Notes under the pieces: model-generated | What the model saw: only the letters and a program-made list of their open reading frames with translations | Told to the model about the DNA's origin: nothing | Database searches by the model: none | NCBI GenBank assembly: GCA_027574665.1 | Contig: CM050662.1 | Span: forward strand, 7,346,501-7,410,500 | Direction of reading: 5' to 3' | Length of the DNA: 64,000 nt | Origin: Rhynochetos jubatus | Lineage: Eukaryota > Chordata > Aves > Eurypygiformes > Rhynochetidae | Shown here: in pieces, positions 11,101 through 25,469 of the stretch | Layout of the letters: every line of letters begins with the position of its first letter | How positions within the stretch are numbered: position 1 is the stretch's first letter | Position numbers and translations under genes: made by a program

Positions 11101-14100
11101 CTTCATTAGAATTTTTTTCATTATCATGTTGCAAAAATCTATTACATTACAGACTGAAGCTATTAGTCATTAGAAAGCCACTACCATGTTCCCCAAACTG
11201 GGGAATCATCATTACCATTAATTTCAAAGGATAGCTTTAAAAGAGGCAATATTCAATATTTTACTGGCTAATTCCACTGTAATTTATCTTACAAAAGCAT
11301 GCAGGAAGGTTACGCCAGTCTGGATGATCGGTCAATTCTTCTGAACCATTTTGTTTTGTAGGGAAAGCCTCAATAGAATCTAGGGCATCTGGGGATACCT
11401 CAGTGGAATTCAGAGTTCAAGGAGCTGTTCTGCAGTACTGACACAGTGGCAGTCGCAGAGGGCACCTATTTCCACATTTTAGAAGATCAGTACTGATGCA
11501 ATACAGGGAAACAAGGAGAGAGGCAGGGCTTTCCCTCACAAAGCTATTATAGCTTAAATCTTTCATCTTACTCTATTTCATGGGCATTCTAGGGACTACC
11601 ATGAAGACTTTTCTCCCATTATCCTCTCCTCACAGTACTCCTGCATGATCTACTTTCCTGTGCTTTTATTTCTCTCATGTCAGGTTCGTTTACCAAATAC
11701 GGACACTTTCATTTTCGTCACATGGTATTTGATGAAGCCTCATTAGCTACTTGGGTACTATCCTTAGGATACATGATGCCAAATGAATTGCCTGGAATAT
11801 ACAAATACTTACTAGTGCAAAACTTCACCTATGGAGTTGGGAGGTTTTTACAGCACTTACAGAAGAGCTCAGCAAAACAGCTATCTTATTCATGATCTTA
11901 GGCTCTTCCCACACATTAAGGGCTTGCTTAGACAGGAAGCCTTGAAAGGGAAAAACAGTTTAACAGAAACAATAAAACCTCCCCACCTTGTGATCACAAG
12001 TATTTTTGTATCCAACCTGCAAAACCTTTCCACACGCATGCACACAAACAGATACATACCTATTTAATCTCAAATAGCACTAGCTGATATCATCCATTTT
12101 TACTGTTCTCAAATTATCCACATTTTCAGTTGTCTTCACTCAAAAACCCAGTACGGCAACTTGAAAAACAGATTAAACTTTAAGAAGCATACTCGGAAAG
12201 AAGTTGGAGGGTTTTTGGTAGACATCTGGTTACATCCATCGATTTCTAAAGTGCTAGGCCAGTACATTGCAGAAAAATACAGCTGGGAGAGATGCACACT
12301 GCAAACCTGCCTCATCTGTCCCCTCACTGCAGACACTGTCAATGGTAATGCTATCACCCTAGATGGATGCTGCTCTAGTCTGTACTGCAATATCCACGAT
12401 GGCGAGGTTTTCACAGCCTCCGCAGATATACTGCTCCCACACTTCACTATTATCATTTGAAAGGGGATTTGGGGTTTTGGTTTTATTTGTTTTCCCTAAT
12501 TTCTAAACTCAAACACTCTTGGTGAAAAACTATTCAAGCTTTTAGGAAGTCCTATGTGAGAGCGGGGTTGTGCAAAGGGTACATGCACTGTGGTAACTGT
12601 GGGAAAGAACAAATAATCTTTCTGGGCTAAAATTCCTGCCAGGAGGTGGGAAACAAGAAGATAAGGTCTGAGGAGAAGTCTTGTGGACCTCAAAACTATG
12701 AGCAGAACTCAAAGGTTGAGCTCAGAGCTGGGGAGCCCGGGTTTAAGAGTGCCTTTGTGGCTCTGTGTTGCTAGGTAGGTATAATGTCTTTGCCACTGTA
12801 AGTTACGCACTCAAAAGAGAACAATGTCCTGGAAGCAAGCTTTAATGGTAGCACAGACGATGGGGGTGGGGAGGGAAGGAAAGTCAGTGCAATGGTGAAA
12901 GAAGTTGCTCTCTGCTAATCGAGCTGTGTAAATTCATCTTACAAAGTCTTGAATAACTCATATACAACAGACTTGGAGACATCTATAAACAGAGCACTAA
13001 AGAAAAGCAGGTAGCTCCAAGGTATAACATACTCTGTTTTCCAAAAATGTGCTTCCCATTGAGACACTGCATTCCATTATCCACAGGTATAATGGATTAA
13101 GTAATATGAGAAGACTGATACAGTCCTTGCCAGGTGTGTCCCGGGAGGAAGAGCAGTTCAGCTCCCGTATTCCAGAATTTCAGCTTTTAGTCAACACAGA
13201 TCTTCAAAGACGGCAAGGAAATGGGAAACAAGATGAGAGCGAGTTTTAGTGCTGCCACCCAGTTTTCATTTGGGAGAAGCAGGGGTGCTCCTGCACTCTG
13301 ACACGGTCAGGGTCAGCGTGAGGTACATCTGCCCTGCTCACCACAGCACTTCCATCTTGCAGAATTTTAAAGAAGAAGGGCTAAACTGGGCACTCATTAT
13401 TTTACTGAGCCTTGGTAACTGAAAGAAAAACATGGTCGTGGTCCCATAACGTGCTAAAAGCAATCAGTGAACAGGCCATTTAGCTACCATATATTTCAAA
13501 TGTAATATAGTCATTTTAGTTATTTCAAAAGACTCTTGTCCACGTTCAGACTAATCACAAAGGGAGAAGATAGCCTCTATAATAAAGCTGTTTATCTGAA
13601 ATTAAAAATTGGATTAATTTTTGTTTCCCTCCCACACTACTGGAACCTCATCCAACTACTATCATCTTCCAAAACACTTTCTAATTGAAACATTTGCAAT
13701 TAAAAAAAAAAATCACAACAGAAAAAGGTGTGCAATTAGCAAACCTGAAGACATGCATCTTTTCACAAAACTGATACATTTCAGGCAGTAAATCCAGTTC
13801 CCAAATGAACAGACTAGGGCAGGCATGGAAGGAAAGCACAGTCTGTAAGCTGAGGGGGTGAACTGACCAGCAGAATCCCATCTGCTGCTCAGAGGCAATG
13901 GGTCCAGACCCTCATCTGCGGGACCACAACAGTCCCTTGCTAAGTGGGGAATAAACCTGTTTTTTCAGTGCATTAGCTTGTCCTGCACCACTGCTTTGCT
14001 ACTAAAGGAAGGATTGTTTTCCAGAATACAAAAAGCTATTACAGGCTTACTATGTGAGCAAACTGATATGTTGAATTACTGCTAAGTAGGGAAGGTGAGT

Positions 14101-14442
14101 AATAGCTCTGTGGACTTCCAAAGTAATCAAAGTAGAAACAAACATTAATTTATAACATTCAGCACCCAGTTATAATCTACTGGTAATAGACACAAATAAG
14201 ATTCCATCCAGAACAGGAGAAATGGCACCATGTATTCATACTTCTTGCAGCAAGAGAATTACTCAACTGCAAACACTAAACGATACCTATAAAAACTTCC
14301 CCATCAGTGTCAGGGCTGAAGAGAGTAGGGTAGGGAAGGGGAAGGAAGGAAGGTGAAGGAAGAAAGAGTAACACCATCCAACCAAAGAGATGCCTTTTAA
14401 AGTCATGGCATAAATGTGATAAATTCACCACCCAACCACCTC
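8130..14442. other. AT-rich unique sequence, no gene seen
   Basis: About 6.3 kb of single-copy DNA. A few donor-like words occur on the minus strand (for example near 9428 and 10440), but no matching acceptor with an open frame was found. A purine-rich stretch lies at its right end. Confidence 0.5.
14321..14369 (+). repeat. Purine-rich (GGAA-type) tract
   Basis: Nearly uninterrupted G/A over about 49 bases, with GGGTAGGG, GGGGAAGG and repeated GGAA units. It is a low-complexity tract and could also present several ETS-type GGAA cores. Confidence 0.8.
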
Positions 14443-14601
14443 ACACAGATTCAGAGTGTCAGGGGTTGGAAGGGACCTCTAGAGATCATCCAGTCCAACC
14501 CACCTGCCAGAGCAGGATCACCCAGAGCAGATCACACAGGGACAAGTCCAGGTGGCTTTGGAAAGTCTCCAGGGAAGGGGACTCCCCCCCTCTCTGGGCA
14601 G
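14443..14601 (-). mobile_element. CR1: CR1 LINE, short 3' fragment, minus strand
   Basis: This segment carries 'ggggttggaagggacctctagagatcatccagtccaac' and then 'caggatcacccagagcag...cacagggac', the reverse complement of a CR1 3' region. The wording differs from the 309-643 copy, so a different CR1 subfamily is likely. It is truncated at about 160 bases, ending at 'tctctgggca'. No coding capacity remains. The overlapping plus-strand open frame here is a by-product of the repeat. Confidence 0.9.
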
Positions 14602-17600
14602 AAGGCATTATTTTGAAACACACAGTGATATGTATACCATGACTTCTGACAGGGATAGACCTGTTCATAATAAATCTGGGGAATTATACTCCAAAATATT
14701 CATGAGCTGACTGAACCAAGTCACATAACCCTTGGTCATGGAGCTTATGCCATGGAACTTAAAATACAGCTGTGCCACAGTTGAGGACAGATAAGTGAAG
14801 CGAGAAGGAAGACAGCAAGAAAGATAGCAAACCACATTTTCGCCAGCTCACCAGCTGGACCCAGGAAACAGCACACTGGCCCTAGTCCTTCCAGCCCACC
14901 ATGCCTGCCAGTATTCTTTTTGCAAACAATGTAAGACACAGATGGAGTAACCCATAGCTGCTCTTGAAACACCAGGCGAGTCCCTAGTGTTACTTCTGTT
15001 TGCAGTGCCTGAACGGAGGAGAGCAATCTCAAACCAAGTATCGAGTATTTTTTCTTTAACCTCATCAACTGTTTGTGCAGTGTGCGATGGACACAGTACC
15101 GCCGGACAGTAACAACTATTCACAAGACCAGACCCCAGTATTCAAACACAGCTAATTCAGGCTTAACTGGCATTATATCTAAGTATTGTTACATTACAAA
15201 CTGAAAGATGTTCCTACTCTACAATTCATAGAGATGAATGATTTGTTTTCATAGTAACTGCCTAAAGATTTTTGGAATACCCACCATGTTTCAGCCTTAC
15301 TAGGACCAACCCAACCTGACCATACATAGGATTTCTAACACTTCATTCTACAAGTCAGGAAATTTTCAATAGTCAGAGACTCTTTGGTACCCAAGGCTAG
15401 ATGAAAAACCTTTGGCGAATGGAGGTAGTGCAAAGTAGCAATTATAGCAGCTTCTCAAAAGATTTGAACCCCACACCTCATACTGCTTCTTTTCTATAAG
15501 AGCAAGGGAATGAAAAAGTATTGTAGCTATCTCCTTCACATGGCATCACCAGGGAAGAATGGAATGACCTTCCATGTTAGCAGTATCAACAGAACCCAAA
15601 TTCTGACTTCCCCCAAGATGACTGCTGAGGCAAACAGAATGACACAGCTCTCCTGTGCAAAAGGGAAAGACCATGCAGAAGCTGGCCTTAAACTAACTGG
15701 GGTGCACGTATAAATCATGTAACACACACCAAGTTCAAGATCTACAGAACGGACAGTGTATAAACTCCAACACTTCCAGTCAACGAAGGTTATGGACGAA
15801 GAGTAACAGGCACTGAGGAAATGCATAAACTGGCCTGTAAAAAAGCAATCTGTTAAGGGCTTATATTTTGGACAGTTTGAGAAACACAGGGGGAAGAGAT
15901 TACTGCTCCTTTATAGGAACAGTGCAGGAAAAAGAAAGGCAATTTAAGCCTGGAGGTAGCTGATACAGAATGCCAGCTGAACTAGAGGAACCTATAGAGG
16001 CCCCTGGGATTGCTGGAGAGATGGAAGAAGAGTTTCAGTTAGGTAATTAGGGCTTCAACAGAAGAATAAATACTCCACAGGCAATCCACAGGTTCTTCTC
16101 ACCTCTCGCCACTTCTTCTCTCCAGCAGTGACAGCTGCTTGTGAAAGCAAATGGAAAGGTCTCTCTCATTCAACTCGTTAGTTAGTAATCCTCACTGGTA
16201 ATACAACAAGGAGCACAATACCAGGAGGAGCTGCCAGCCCTTCCCTCCGCTGCTCTGAGGCAGAACGCAGGGCTCGAGATCTCGTAGGCACTCACCCCAG
16301 TAACAGCGATGCTGCGGTGGAGCCAAAGGCCATGAATACACTTTTGGAAGAGAAAAGAAATACCCCAGGGCAGGTGAGGCAATATTCAGGTCACTTTTTT
16401 ACTGCATGATTCTCCTGCTCACCCCTCTTCATGCCCCAGAGGGAAAGACACTGCTGTTTGTAGCCAGGCTTCTGAAGCAGGAGGTAGCAGCTTGCTAGGG
16501 AATGATCCTAAAGGAGCAGGAGGAGAAAGCGATGACAGCGATCCACTGAGGATTCAGTATTTCAGCTTTTTTGTGACAGTAAGATCAGTTACCAGCGGAA
16601 GGCATGTTGGTTATCAATGTCATGATCTGAAAGGGACTACTGCTCTCCTTTGCCCTGCAACAATGAACCAGTCAAAGCGCCATGAAGTTATTTCCACCTT
16701 CAGAGGGCCTATTTTAGGAGGATTACTGAAATAATTGTGACTTTGATGCCCTAGAATATGCTGCAGCAAGTTCTGCTGCACAGTGAGACACTTAGACATT
16801 GGTCCCGACCACTGACAGGACATTTGAAAAGCAATGTTCTGTGCAGCTCCACTCTCTCAACCTCAAGTAGGTTCCACAGAAGAAAGAAGGTGACCATGTT
16901 CTGGATTTCAGTCAGCATCCCCTAGCAAGCAGGAAGGCTGACAGAAAGACAGTCACACCGCTCATTCTTTATTTCGTAGCTGGGGCCGTTGGTGGCAGCT
17001 AAGACTTGCGCTGGAATACCACATGCTTCAGTACTGGTTAATAAAGCTGTGACCTCCAAATTTAGCACTGCACTAGGAGATTTTTTCCTCAGACTGTTCT
17101 GTGCCCACAACAAGCAGCTCGAGACAAAGGGAACAGGAAATGATTTTGGTTAGTGTCTAATGCAGGGAGCCACCTAAAGCCAGCTCCTTTCCAGGAAAAA
17201 GAGAAGGTGTGCTTCCTCTGGTGACCGAGGCTATATATACAAATCTTTGTTACCATACCTTGCTTTTTACATCATCAGTAATCTACCTGAGGGTTCACTT
17301 CTCATAGATCTTTCCTGAAAAAACTTAACCACCAAACGTGCATTTCTTTCTGGTGTCTGAACTGAAATACCTAGATGCAGCGGGTTTTTTTTCCCCCCCC
17401 TCAAGGATTTTCCACAGCTACAAATGCAGGCTGAAGTCCATAGGGACATTGAGAACTGATCTTAAAGTGAGTGAAGCTCATATTTTTATCATCTTATAGG
17501 CACCCACTCATCTCTGAACAGTCAACTTTCTTTAAAAATCTGTTCTCTATGGCTTCCCTTCCAATAGCGATCTGCACATTTACAGTTCCCCCAACAGCAT

Positions 17601-20600
17601 TTGCCGTGTTCTTTAGCTGATATTTAGGCCACATGTTGCCAAAATAGGAGAAACTGATTGAAGCCACTCACCATGGAAATTTTCTGCATCTTGCTGCTAG
17701 CGCACCTTCACACGTCACACGAACGTCTACATAAACTCAACCCTGTTTTAGGTAACTCTACACATGTAACAGAAACACTCCGACAAATCAAACTTACAAA
17801 ATTATTAAAATTACAGATCCACTTTCATGGTACTGTTGTGTCTACTTACAGCTGTAGTTACAAGTGTAACATTTCAACTCATTCAAATATTCTTCTATAA
17901 GATTCTTAAACTTTCCCATGATTGGAACGAGTCTGACAAAACAATTATTCTTCCATGAGATTCATTAGTAAGCCCTTTGATTTTTAGTGCCCAGTCAGCT
18001 ATGTTGAAGTGGAAAACTATTTCCCTATCCTTTTACGGGCTTATGTTTTTGTGGATGTTGACATCTGTATGTTCTCATGCAAAACTAGTATACGAGCCAT
18101 AGCTCACTCTCTCAAAAGCCACAGACAACAGTGAAAGCGTTTTATCTGTATCAAAACCATGTAGAGAAAAGTTAAAAGAAATGCCTAGACGAGAAAACAC
18201 GCCTTAAGAGAAAGTTGTATGTTCCAAACTATACCCTTGACAACTCCTGATGGACCATGACTTTCTGAATGCCCCTGCGCACAGAGCCAGAACCAAATAC
18301 ACCAAGAACCTGCACACACGCACCTCCAAACCTGTAATCTATGTAAATATTAACTAAGATGAAAAGTTATTTTCTTTAAATGCCTAATTCTTCAGTAATG
18401 GTAAAAATAGGTATCTACATAGTGACAGCAGAACCAGGCAAACAGTGTGCACCAACCGGCACTGCTAATGAAATTTACCTTGTTAATATTCTTTAAGCGT
18501 ATTAAGCTGCACGTCACTTGTTTCAATTTGGTTGGGAAAACTCATTTAATGTTGCAAGTATGAAGTGCATAACATCCCTCCCTAGAAAACCTATTTTTAC
18601 ATACTATGATGCATTTAATAATTACAACTTTGTTACTTTACGTCAGTTGGTGTAAAGCCAACACCTTATTTTCCCCCCAGAATCTGGTTCAAATACAATA
18701 TTCCCTATAACACTGGCAAGGTAAGTGTAGCAAGCAAAGTGAACTTTATTTTCAAGATCAAAAATCTTGTCTCTAGTGTCACTGTTACATTTCAGCATCA
18801 AGTATTCTCCATTTCTAAATACTCAGCTTTTGTTGTTGCTGTTTTAAAAAGGTGCTTAACATCTTTTTCGTATGTGACACAATGCTGAAGCACGCTATTA
18901 TAACTTATTTCACTGTAAACAGACGCGTTTCTAAGAGAGATTAGAGAAGTCACTGGGAAATCTATACTCGCAAAAAGCTTTGCAAAAAACTGTTGGTTAC
19001 ATTTAATAGGACTTTCTGGACTTTGCTGGTTTTACACATGCTTACATGTAAGCCCTACACTAGCACGTAACAATGGCTTCAGAACAGAATTTGTTTCATT
19101 TCCACTTACATACATTCACTCACACCTCTTTAAACTTACATTTTTCACAATACAGATTGCAAGTAGCACTGTCCCGAGCCATTCAAAATCACAACAGAAC
19201 CAACACTCCTAACTTCATTAGCTTAGGAAAAGTGACTTTCCCAAACATTCTCAATTTTCTCCCCTAAAAAAATAATTTAACAAAATAGATTGTTGTCCTT
19301 GGAGTCAAGGGAACACACACACAACTTCCCAGGAGGCCACCTAGATTCTTACATAGCTAACCGCGAAGTACGCACAAGGAGACAGGCTCTGCTTGCTCCT
19401 GTACGTATGCACACGGATGCGAAAGGATGACTCGCCATGGTAAGGTGCTACGCTACAATCTGGCAGGCCTGGACTCGTATCCACACTAAAAGCTTCTCTG
19501 GGTTTTTCAGACTATGGTTAAAAATATTTACACTAGCCAATAATCACTGTGCCCGCAAAAACCGTGCGTGAACAAGGATAAGCAAGAGAAGACAGTTTTG
19601 CTGCTATTGCTCATACTGCTTCCCCCAAACAGCACAGCAGCATAAATCTGTACGCTGTTCTTGCTTAGGGTGCCTTCTCTGCATGCCCAGTACGGTACAG
19701 GTACAGGACTGGGCTTCAACTGCCGCCTCACTTCAGACGTTACTTTCCACAAGGATTTTACAGAGCAGGCATTACCATACCCTTGATATGTTCATTACTG
19801 ACTCTGATGGGTTCGCATACCCCTCTGAACGACCCCTGGTACTTTCCTTGCCTCTCTGTGCTGAAAAACTGCAGACAGACCTGGAGAACTGAGACCAACT
19901 GAGAGCTTTGAGTGCTCCTACCAAAGACACAAACACAGCTATGGTGTGACTCAAACCAGTATGAAAACCCTTCAAGAGCAGCTACTCACATACTGTATAC
20001 AAATTTAACATACATATGTAGTTCTGAAGGCTACAGTTAGTGTTTTGGCTAAGTGCACACATTTATATACCAAAGAAGCCCCTTAAGAACAAAACTAAGA
20101 TGAAGACTATTATCCAAAACCAAAAAGGGCGATACCTGGTTCCTAATTTCCCCATACTACTTAACGTGCATTGTGATTGATATCACAACCAAACCAAACC
20201 AAAACACATTCCCAAACCCCAGAGCCAACCCCCCCCTACCTCAGTACAACCCTGCTTTCCAATTATCAGGCATTAAAAAGTATCTTCCACAAAGCCTGTT
20301 TCTGAGTTAAAGAAGCATGACTTAAGGTCAGCTGTTTCCTTAACTATTACCCCAGAACGTGCCTGCATACTGCCACCGGCGTAAGGCAGGATCTGCACCA
20401 CGCGTCCAGTCACAACCTGCTCAGCTAAAGAGAAGTTTATAATTCAGTCTTGTCCAGCTTATTCCTAAAAACCTTATAATTGCATACCTTCTGGATGACT
20501 ACTAGGTTATTAATGTTCAGCAATAAACGTGAAAGTAGACAATTTATTACAATTTGGTTCTGAATGTCAATCAATTCAACCAGAAAGAAGCTATTTAAAA

Positions 20601-23600
20601 ATAATAAAAATTGAGTAATATCAAAGCTTAGTACGCTTCCTGCTTATCCAAAAAGTCTACTTGATATTCCTGGGTTAGTCTGCAAGGTGGATTTAAAACA
20701 ATACATTTGAACTTCAACAGCATTATGAGATCTCACTGCAGAGCAATAATTGTGAGACAAAATTCAGCTAACACAGAATGTCCCGAAGAAGCTTTTCAAT
20801 CTGTACGTGGTTTAGGTGCGACTGTATTGCAGAAAACATTTTACATGTTGCTGTAGCTGCTCCGCTACGTGACTCTCGATAAGGATCAGAACAAGGGGCT
20901 CTGAGGCTACAGAGATGACCAGGACACAAATTTGGTGCGGTCTGTGGTTGGAACAGTCTGAATGCAGCCAGACTCATTTCATACTCTACCTCCTACATAA
21001 CTAAGAGTACACTGTACAGGAGCTGGTTTGTGCAGTAAAAAATTAGAAAGATGAGTCACTCTCACTTGGTATGAATGCTCTGGGATGTGACACCTCAGGT
21101 CAGGAAGTATGGATCAGTTCTGCATATGTCTCGTATCAGCAAAACTATGATTTCTATTTTAGCACAGTAAATATCATATTCTATTCTTCCTGATAAAGAA
21201 CTTGCAAAATTAGAAGTATAGTTAAAAAGAAAAAACAGCCTTGAAAAAACTTGCCGCTTCCCTTAAATACTAATCCTCTGAAAAAGCAAGTCAGGACTAA
21301 ACCATGTCTTATCAATCAGTTCAGTAGAAATTAACTTAATTAATATTCTGAAGTTGTACTTCCTGTAAGGGATCCAGGGCAAGGGAGGGCAGACGTTTTT
21401 GAACTATGCTTTTATTTAAAATAATATTATTATTCAAAAGATGACCCCAATGATTTTTTGGTGTTATCTTTAAACATGGACTTCAGTGGTGCTGCTCCTA
21501 CAAGCACCTTTTGCCAAAAACGTTAAGGATTGAGGGATTAAATTCACAGTAAACTTCAAACAAACACAAACCAGCTTTTCAAACAATGGTGTATTGACTT
21601 CAGTGGTCTAACAGTGGCTTGAGCTTTGTCTCCATCTAATTTGACCTTCAGTTTAGTTTGACCTCCCAGACAAGAAAGTCTAGACACTGACCTTGATTGA
21701 ACTGAACTAACATTCTCCCTGTTCTATGTTGTTCTAAATAATTTTAAGCACAAGATCACTAAAATATCTTACACCATTACTTTAACAGTACTACTGTTCA
21801 CAATAGTTTTTTTTTTGACTGTAGAAACAAAACTGACAGTATTTGACAGGAAAATGCCAAAGCCAGGACCATAATATATCACAAGTTGATACAAATATTG
21901 CTGTTCTCCCCAGAAATAAAAACATTCTTTAAAAAAGGCAAAGAAACGTAACCATTAGGCCCTCAAATCAATGCCCCTACCACTGTTAATCTCTGTGACC
22001 TAACAAGAGAAAGTGTCTCCTATTTTCTCATGCAGCTCTTTGACTTTTAGTACGAAATCTTAAAATCGGAAATACTGTTCAAATTGACTACAGAAAAACA
22101 TCAGAGGTGATGTTCGTGTGTTAATTTTTCCCAAGCTACAAAACCAGCTGAAATCTAATGATACAGAAACACGATTATTTTCATTATCCACATCAAAAAT
22201 AAGCATATAGAGATTTAAAAGATTATTGTTTGCATATAAGCACTGTCTTAGTAGGAAATGTCTAAAAATAGGCAGAATAAAATTTCAAGCAGATTATCAG
22301 GATCAAAACTTTTTTTTTTTTTTTAAATATGCTGAATGCATGTTAACAATTGGAAAAAAACCACTGTGGGCTCTCCGACGTGGTCAGGACACTAAGAAAC
22401 CACAGCTAAAAAGTTTTCCTCTCAAAATGCATTCGAGCTCAGACCTCACAGCTGGCTTTTTGAATATCACCCAATCTATACCAGTGCAATATATGAATAG
22501 TTTTTATTTATTGCTCAGCAACTAGAAACCTCAGCACATGGGGCAAGCTAAATTAATCGTCAACCTGGTTACCGATTTGCCAATACACAGGAAAATGATA
22601 CCCAAGTACATAATTTAAATACATTTTAAACCTTGACAATGCAAGAAATATCACCTATTTTTAGGTTGTGAACCCTTGTAAAAATCCACTTTTCCTAGCG
22701 CTTACATAAGCCCCCTAGAAAAATATCTGTCATCGTTCTATACGGTGGAGGGAAATTCACGTTTCTCAAATCAATAGATTTGAATTATAATACAAACGCC
22801 TTGAAGACAGAATCACGTTTCTCTAAATTCTTCAAAGTTTGAAGAAAAACTTTGACACTGTAAAACACAAGTTAGCTATTAAACTTGCCTAAAGTAACAT
22901 TATGAACAGGTGATGCTATTTTTTCATTACCTCTGCACTTCAACAAAGACTACATTTTTTTAAATTCATCAGATGTTAAACAGCATTCCATAAAGTGCTC
23001 TACCAGGGTATTAGGCAAACAGACCTACTTACTGACAGCTTGCATTCCGTATTGTTTCACTCAGGCTTTACACGCTTCAGTTGCTACAATACCACTACTT
23101 CTAGACTTCACTTCTTCAGAACACATGCATTCCGAATTTATTCGATCTTACATAATTTTTAACTACACAACTAAATATTATAAACAAAGTCTCCTTTAAT
23201 TCTGTGTTCCTGCATTTCAAGTCTGTTATAATACCCGTTTTCTCCATGTATTACAAGGTTTGGTAAATTTAAACAAGTACAAGCCAAACACACATATAAA
23301 TATTTATGTACACACATACATACACACAGAGACAATACTTGCCATTACATTTTGAGCCTTTTAAAAGGACAGAACACAAGTATGGAAGTACAAAAAAAAA
23401 AAGGGGACGGGGTGGAAAGCATAAAAAGCACACATTAAGACCCCAGTAGTATTAAATCATCTGAAATTGCTACGGATAAATGTTTACACCAGCATTTACA
23501 ATCAGCCTAACAAGAAGTGTTGAAAAAGGAGCCTGGTTCAGAGATAAAGAGTTAAGAGCTCAATTCGCAAGCATTAAGCCACCTTATTTAAATTTCAGTT

Positions 23601-24365
23601 TGGGTGTACGCAAGAAACAACATAGTATCTTGTCAAACTGCCACTCCACGTAAGGTCTAACAGGGACTTGGGCTGGTGTTAGCACACGTTGGTACATTGT
23701 CTCAGCAACGTATGCAATACATGCCAGCAATCTCTTCCTCCCCAGCTAGGAATTCATTATTAAGTGCAATTTCAAAGCAGCTCAATCGCAGGGCTATACG
23801 TGAAACACCAAAGTGCTTCTACGTTTGTATCTTTGCAAACAACATCGTATTATTGTCCTCTGCTGCTTCCTGCGAATCTGCAGCAATGATGCAAAGCAGC
23901 AGCTTCTTTTTTTTTTAATTCCCTTTTGGAATAGAAATGCCTGCCTCCTCTTAATTCTGCCTGTTCCTAACCGAGACGCACCGTGGACAATAGTTTCTGA
24001 TTCAGTGATACCTTTCCACACTGCTGGTAAAATTGAAAAAAATATTGAAATATTGTACTCCGATGCCAGAAGAAAGGGGAAGAAGGAAAAAAAAAAATAA
24101 TAAAGGCAGCTTAACGAAGAAACGCAGCATTAAAACACGGTGAAAATAAAAGAAATTCCAGCGATCAAGGATGGGAATTAATGGGCAGAGAAGCAGCAGC
24201 AGCACTTATTGCGGAGGCTCAGAGAATCCTCTTCCCTGGAACTCATGCAACTAATGACCTCTCCAAGTGCTGAATTAAGCGGCTCCAGGAAGCAGAACAC
24301 TTACTGCCCGGTTTTAAGACACATATCAGAAGTTGTCAACTCTCCTAATGCAATTACAGAAAGTG
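14602..24365. other. AT-rich unique sequence left of the promoter
   Basis: Nearly 10 kb without a recognised repeat family or a credible exon. It contains a C/A-rich low-complexity patch near 20165-20237, a T15 run at 22310-22324, and a 14-base perfect palindrome at 19040-19053. The last few hundred bases become gradually richer in CpG toward the island. If the island drives a minus-strand gene, this would be its first intron. Confidence 0.45.
19040..19053. repeat. Perfect 14-base palindrome
   Basis: GCTTACATGTAAGC equals its own reverse complement. It contains CTTACATGTAAG with ACATGT at the centre, a p53-half-site-like core, but no second half-site is adjacent. Confidence 0.7.
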
Positions 24366-24390
24366 GGGGGGGGGGGGGGGGGGGGGGGGG
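24366..24390 (+). repeat. G25 homopolymer at the left edge of the CpG island
   Basis: Twenty-five consecutive G lie between 'gaaagt' and 'aaggtag'. On the minus strand this is C25, and it would fall just inside intron 1 if the minus-strand donor at 24508 is used. Long G runs can form G-quadruplexes, and their length is unreliable in assemblies. Confidence 0.95.
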
Positions 24391-24507
24391 AAGGTAGAAA
24401 GGGAGCGACAGAGACAGAAACGCTGCAGCTTCAGGCGCTGTTGCCGAATGAAAAGCAGTAAGGAGAGCCCTGAGCATGTAGGCGAGTAAGAAGTGAAGAG
24501 CATTTAC

Positions 24508-24850
24508 CAGCAGCAGCAGGAGGTTGAGCAGCCCGAGCCCCTCACACCGTCTCTGGGAGATAACTTAGCACCGGTGCGGATTCCTTCACTGACGAGGAAC
24601 ACCCCTTGGCTTTGCCTTCCCTTCCTCTCCTCTCCCGTCCCGTCCCTCCCCCGAGGAGCGGAGTAACGGGAGCAGCAGCAGTCTCCCGCCGCCCCCGGGG
24701 CGCGGAGAAGCGCGGAGGGGCCGCCGGCGCGGAGGGAAGGGCGGGCGGAGGGAGCGCGGGCCCCGGCAGCCGCCCGCGCCAGCCGCGCTCTGGCTGCAGC
24801 CCCGCCGGCCCCCGGCTGCACGCGCCGCGGCCGGGGCCGCCAGCCAATCC
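24508..24850 (-). other. Putative first exon of a minus-strand transcript
   Basis: On the minus strand the island ends in a run of CTG codons followed by the donor CTG|GTAAAT, with the exon's last base at 24508. Upstream in the same orientation lie a CCAAT box and GC boxes at about 24740-24850. The 5' limit is arbitrary because no start site can be read. One frame stays open through the donor, but an open frame in such GC-rich DNA is weak evidence and no protein family is recognised, so the exon may be untranslated. The C25 run would lie about 120 bases into the following intron. Confidence 0.3.
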
Positions 24851-25406
24851 CCGCGCTCGGCACCCGGCCGCGCGCGCGCAGGGCCCCCGCGCGCTGCCGG
24901 GGCCGGGCGGCGGCGCGGTGGGAGAGAGGCGGGCGGCGGAGCGGCGCGGAGGGGTGCGCGGGGCGGGGGGGGGGGGGTGTGCTGAGGCGGCAGGGACCCG
25001 CTGCGTGGGTGTCCTTGTTTCCTTGACCGTTACTGCGCATAGCGGGCGTCAGCGCTCCGCGCCCGTCCCTCGGCGGAGCCGCTGGGCTGCCCGAGCCGAG
25101 CGACTGCCGCAGAGGTGCGGGAGCCGGGGGGGCCCCTCGCCGGCGCCCGGGGCGGGGGGGGGCTGGCGGCGGGCGAAGCCGGTGTCAGGGTGCCTGTCCC
25201 GTCGCCCCGGCGAGGGGCCGAGGATGGGAGGGGAGTGCGGAGGCCGCCCCCGCGGAGGCGCGGGCCAGCCGGGCGCTCTGCCGCCCCCCGCACCGCCGGC
25301 GTGCGGGCTGCCGCTGCGGGCAGGCCGGGCCCCGAGGAGCGAGCGGGCAGCGCGGGGAAAGGGAACAGCAGCGTCTCAGCACGGGAAAAACTGTTAGAAA
25401 ATTGCT

Positions 25407-25414
25407 GCCATCTT
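25407..25414 (-). promoter_or_regulatory. YY1-like site
   Basis: The minus strand reads AAGATGGCAGC, matching the AAnATGGC core of YY1 sites that often sit just downstream of a start site. It is at the right edge of the island. This is a motif match only. Confidence 0.35.
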
Positions 25415-25469
25415 TCTGCCCCGAGTTAGAAGCGTTTCAACAAACTGTTGTGCGGTTCCCGAGAAGGGA

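Noticed and set aside
15462-15478. GGTTCAAATC-like B box on the minus strand, as in a tRNA gene
   Set aside because: No A box, acceptor stem or cloverleaf could be built around it.
24504-25397. Open frames of 263 (plus), 178, 104 and 101 codons across the CpG island
   Set aside because: They overlap on both strands and consist of Arg/Pro/Gly/Ala runs, as expected from GC-rich DNA with few stop codons. No domain or conserved motif is present.
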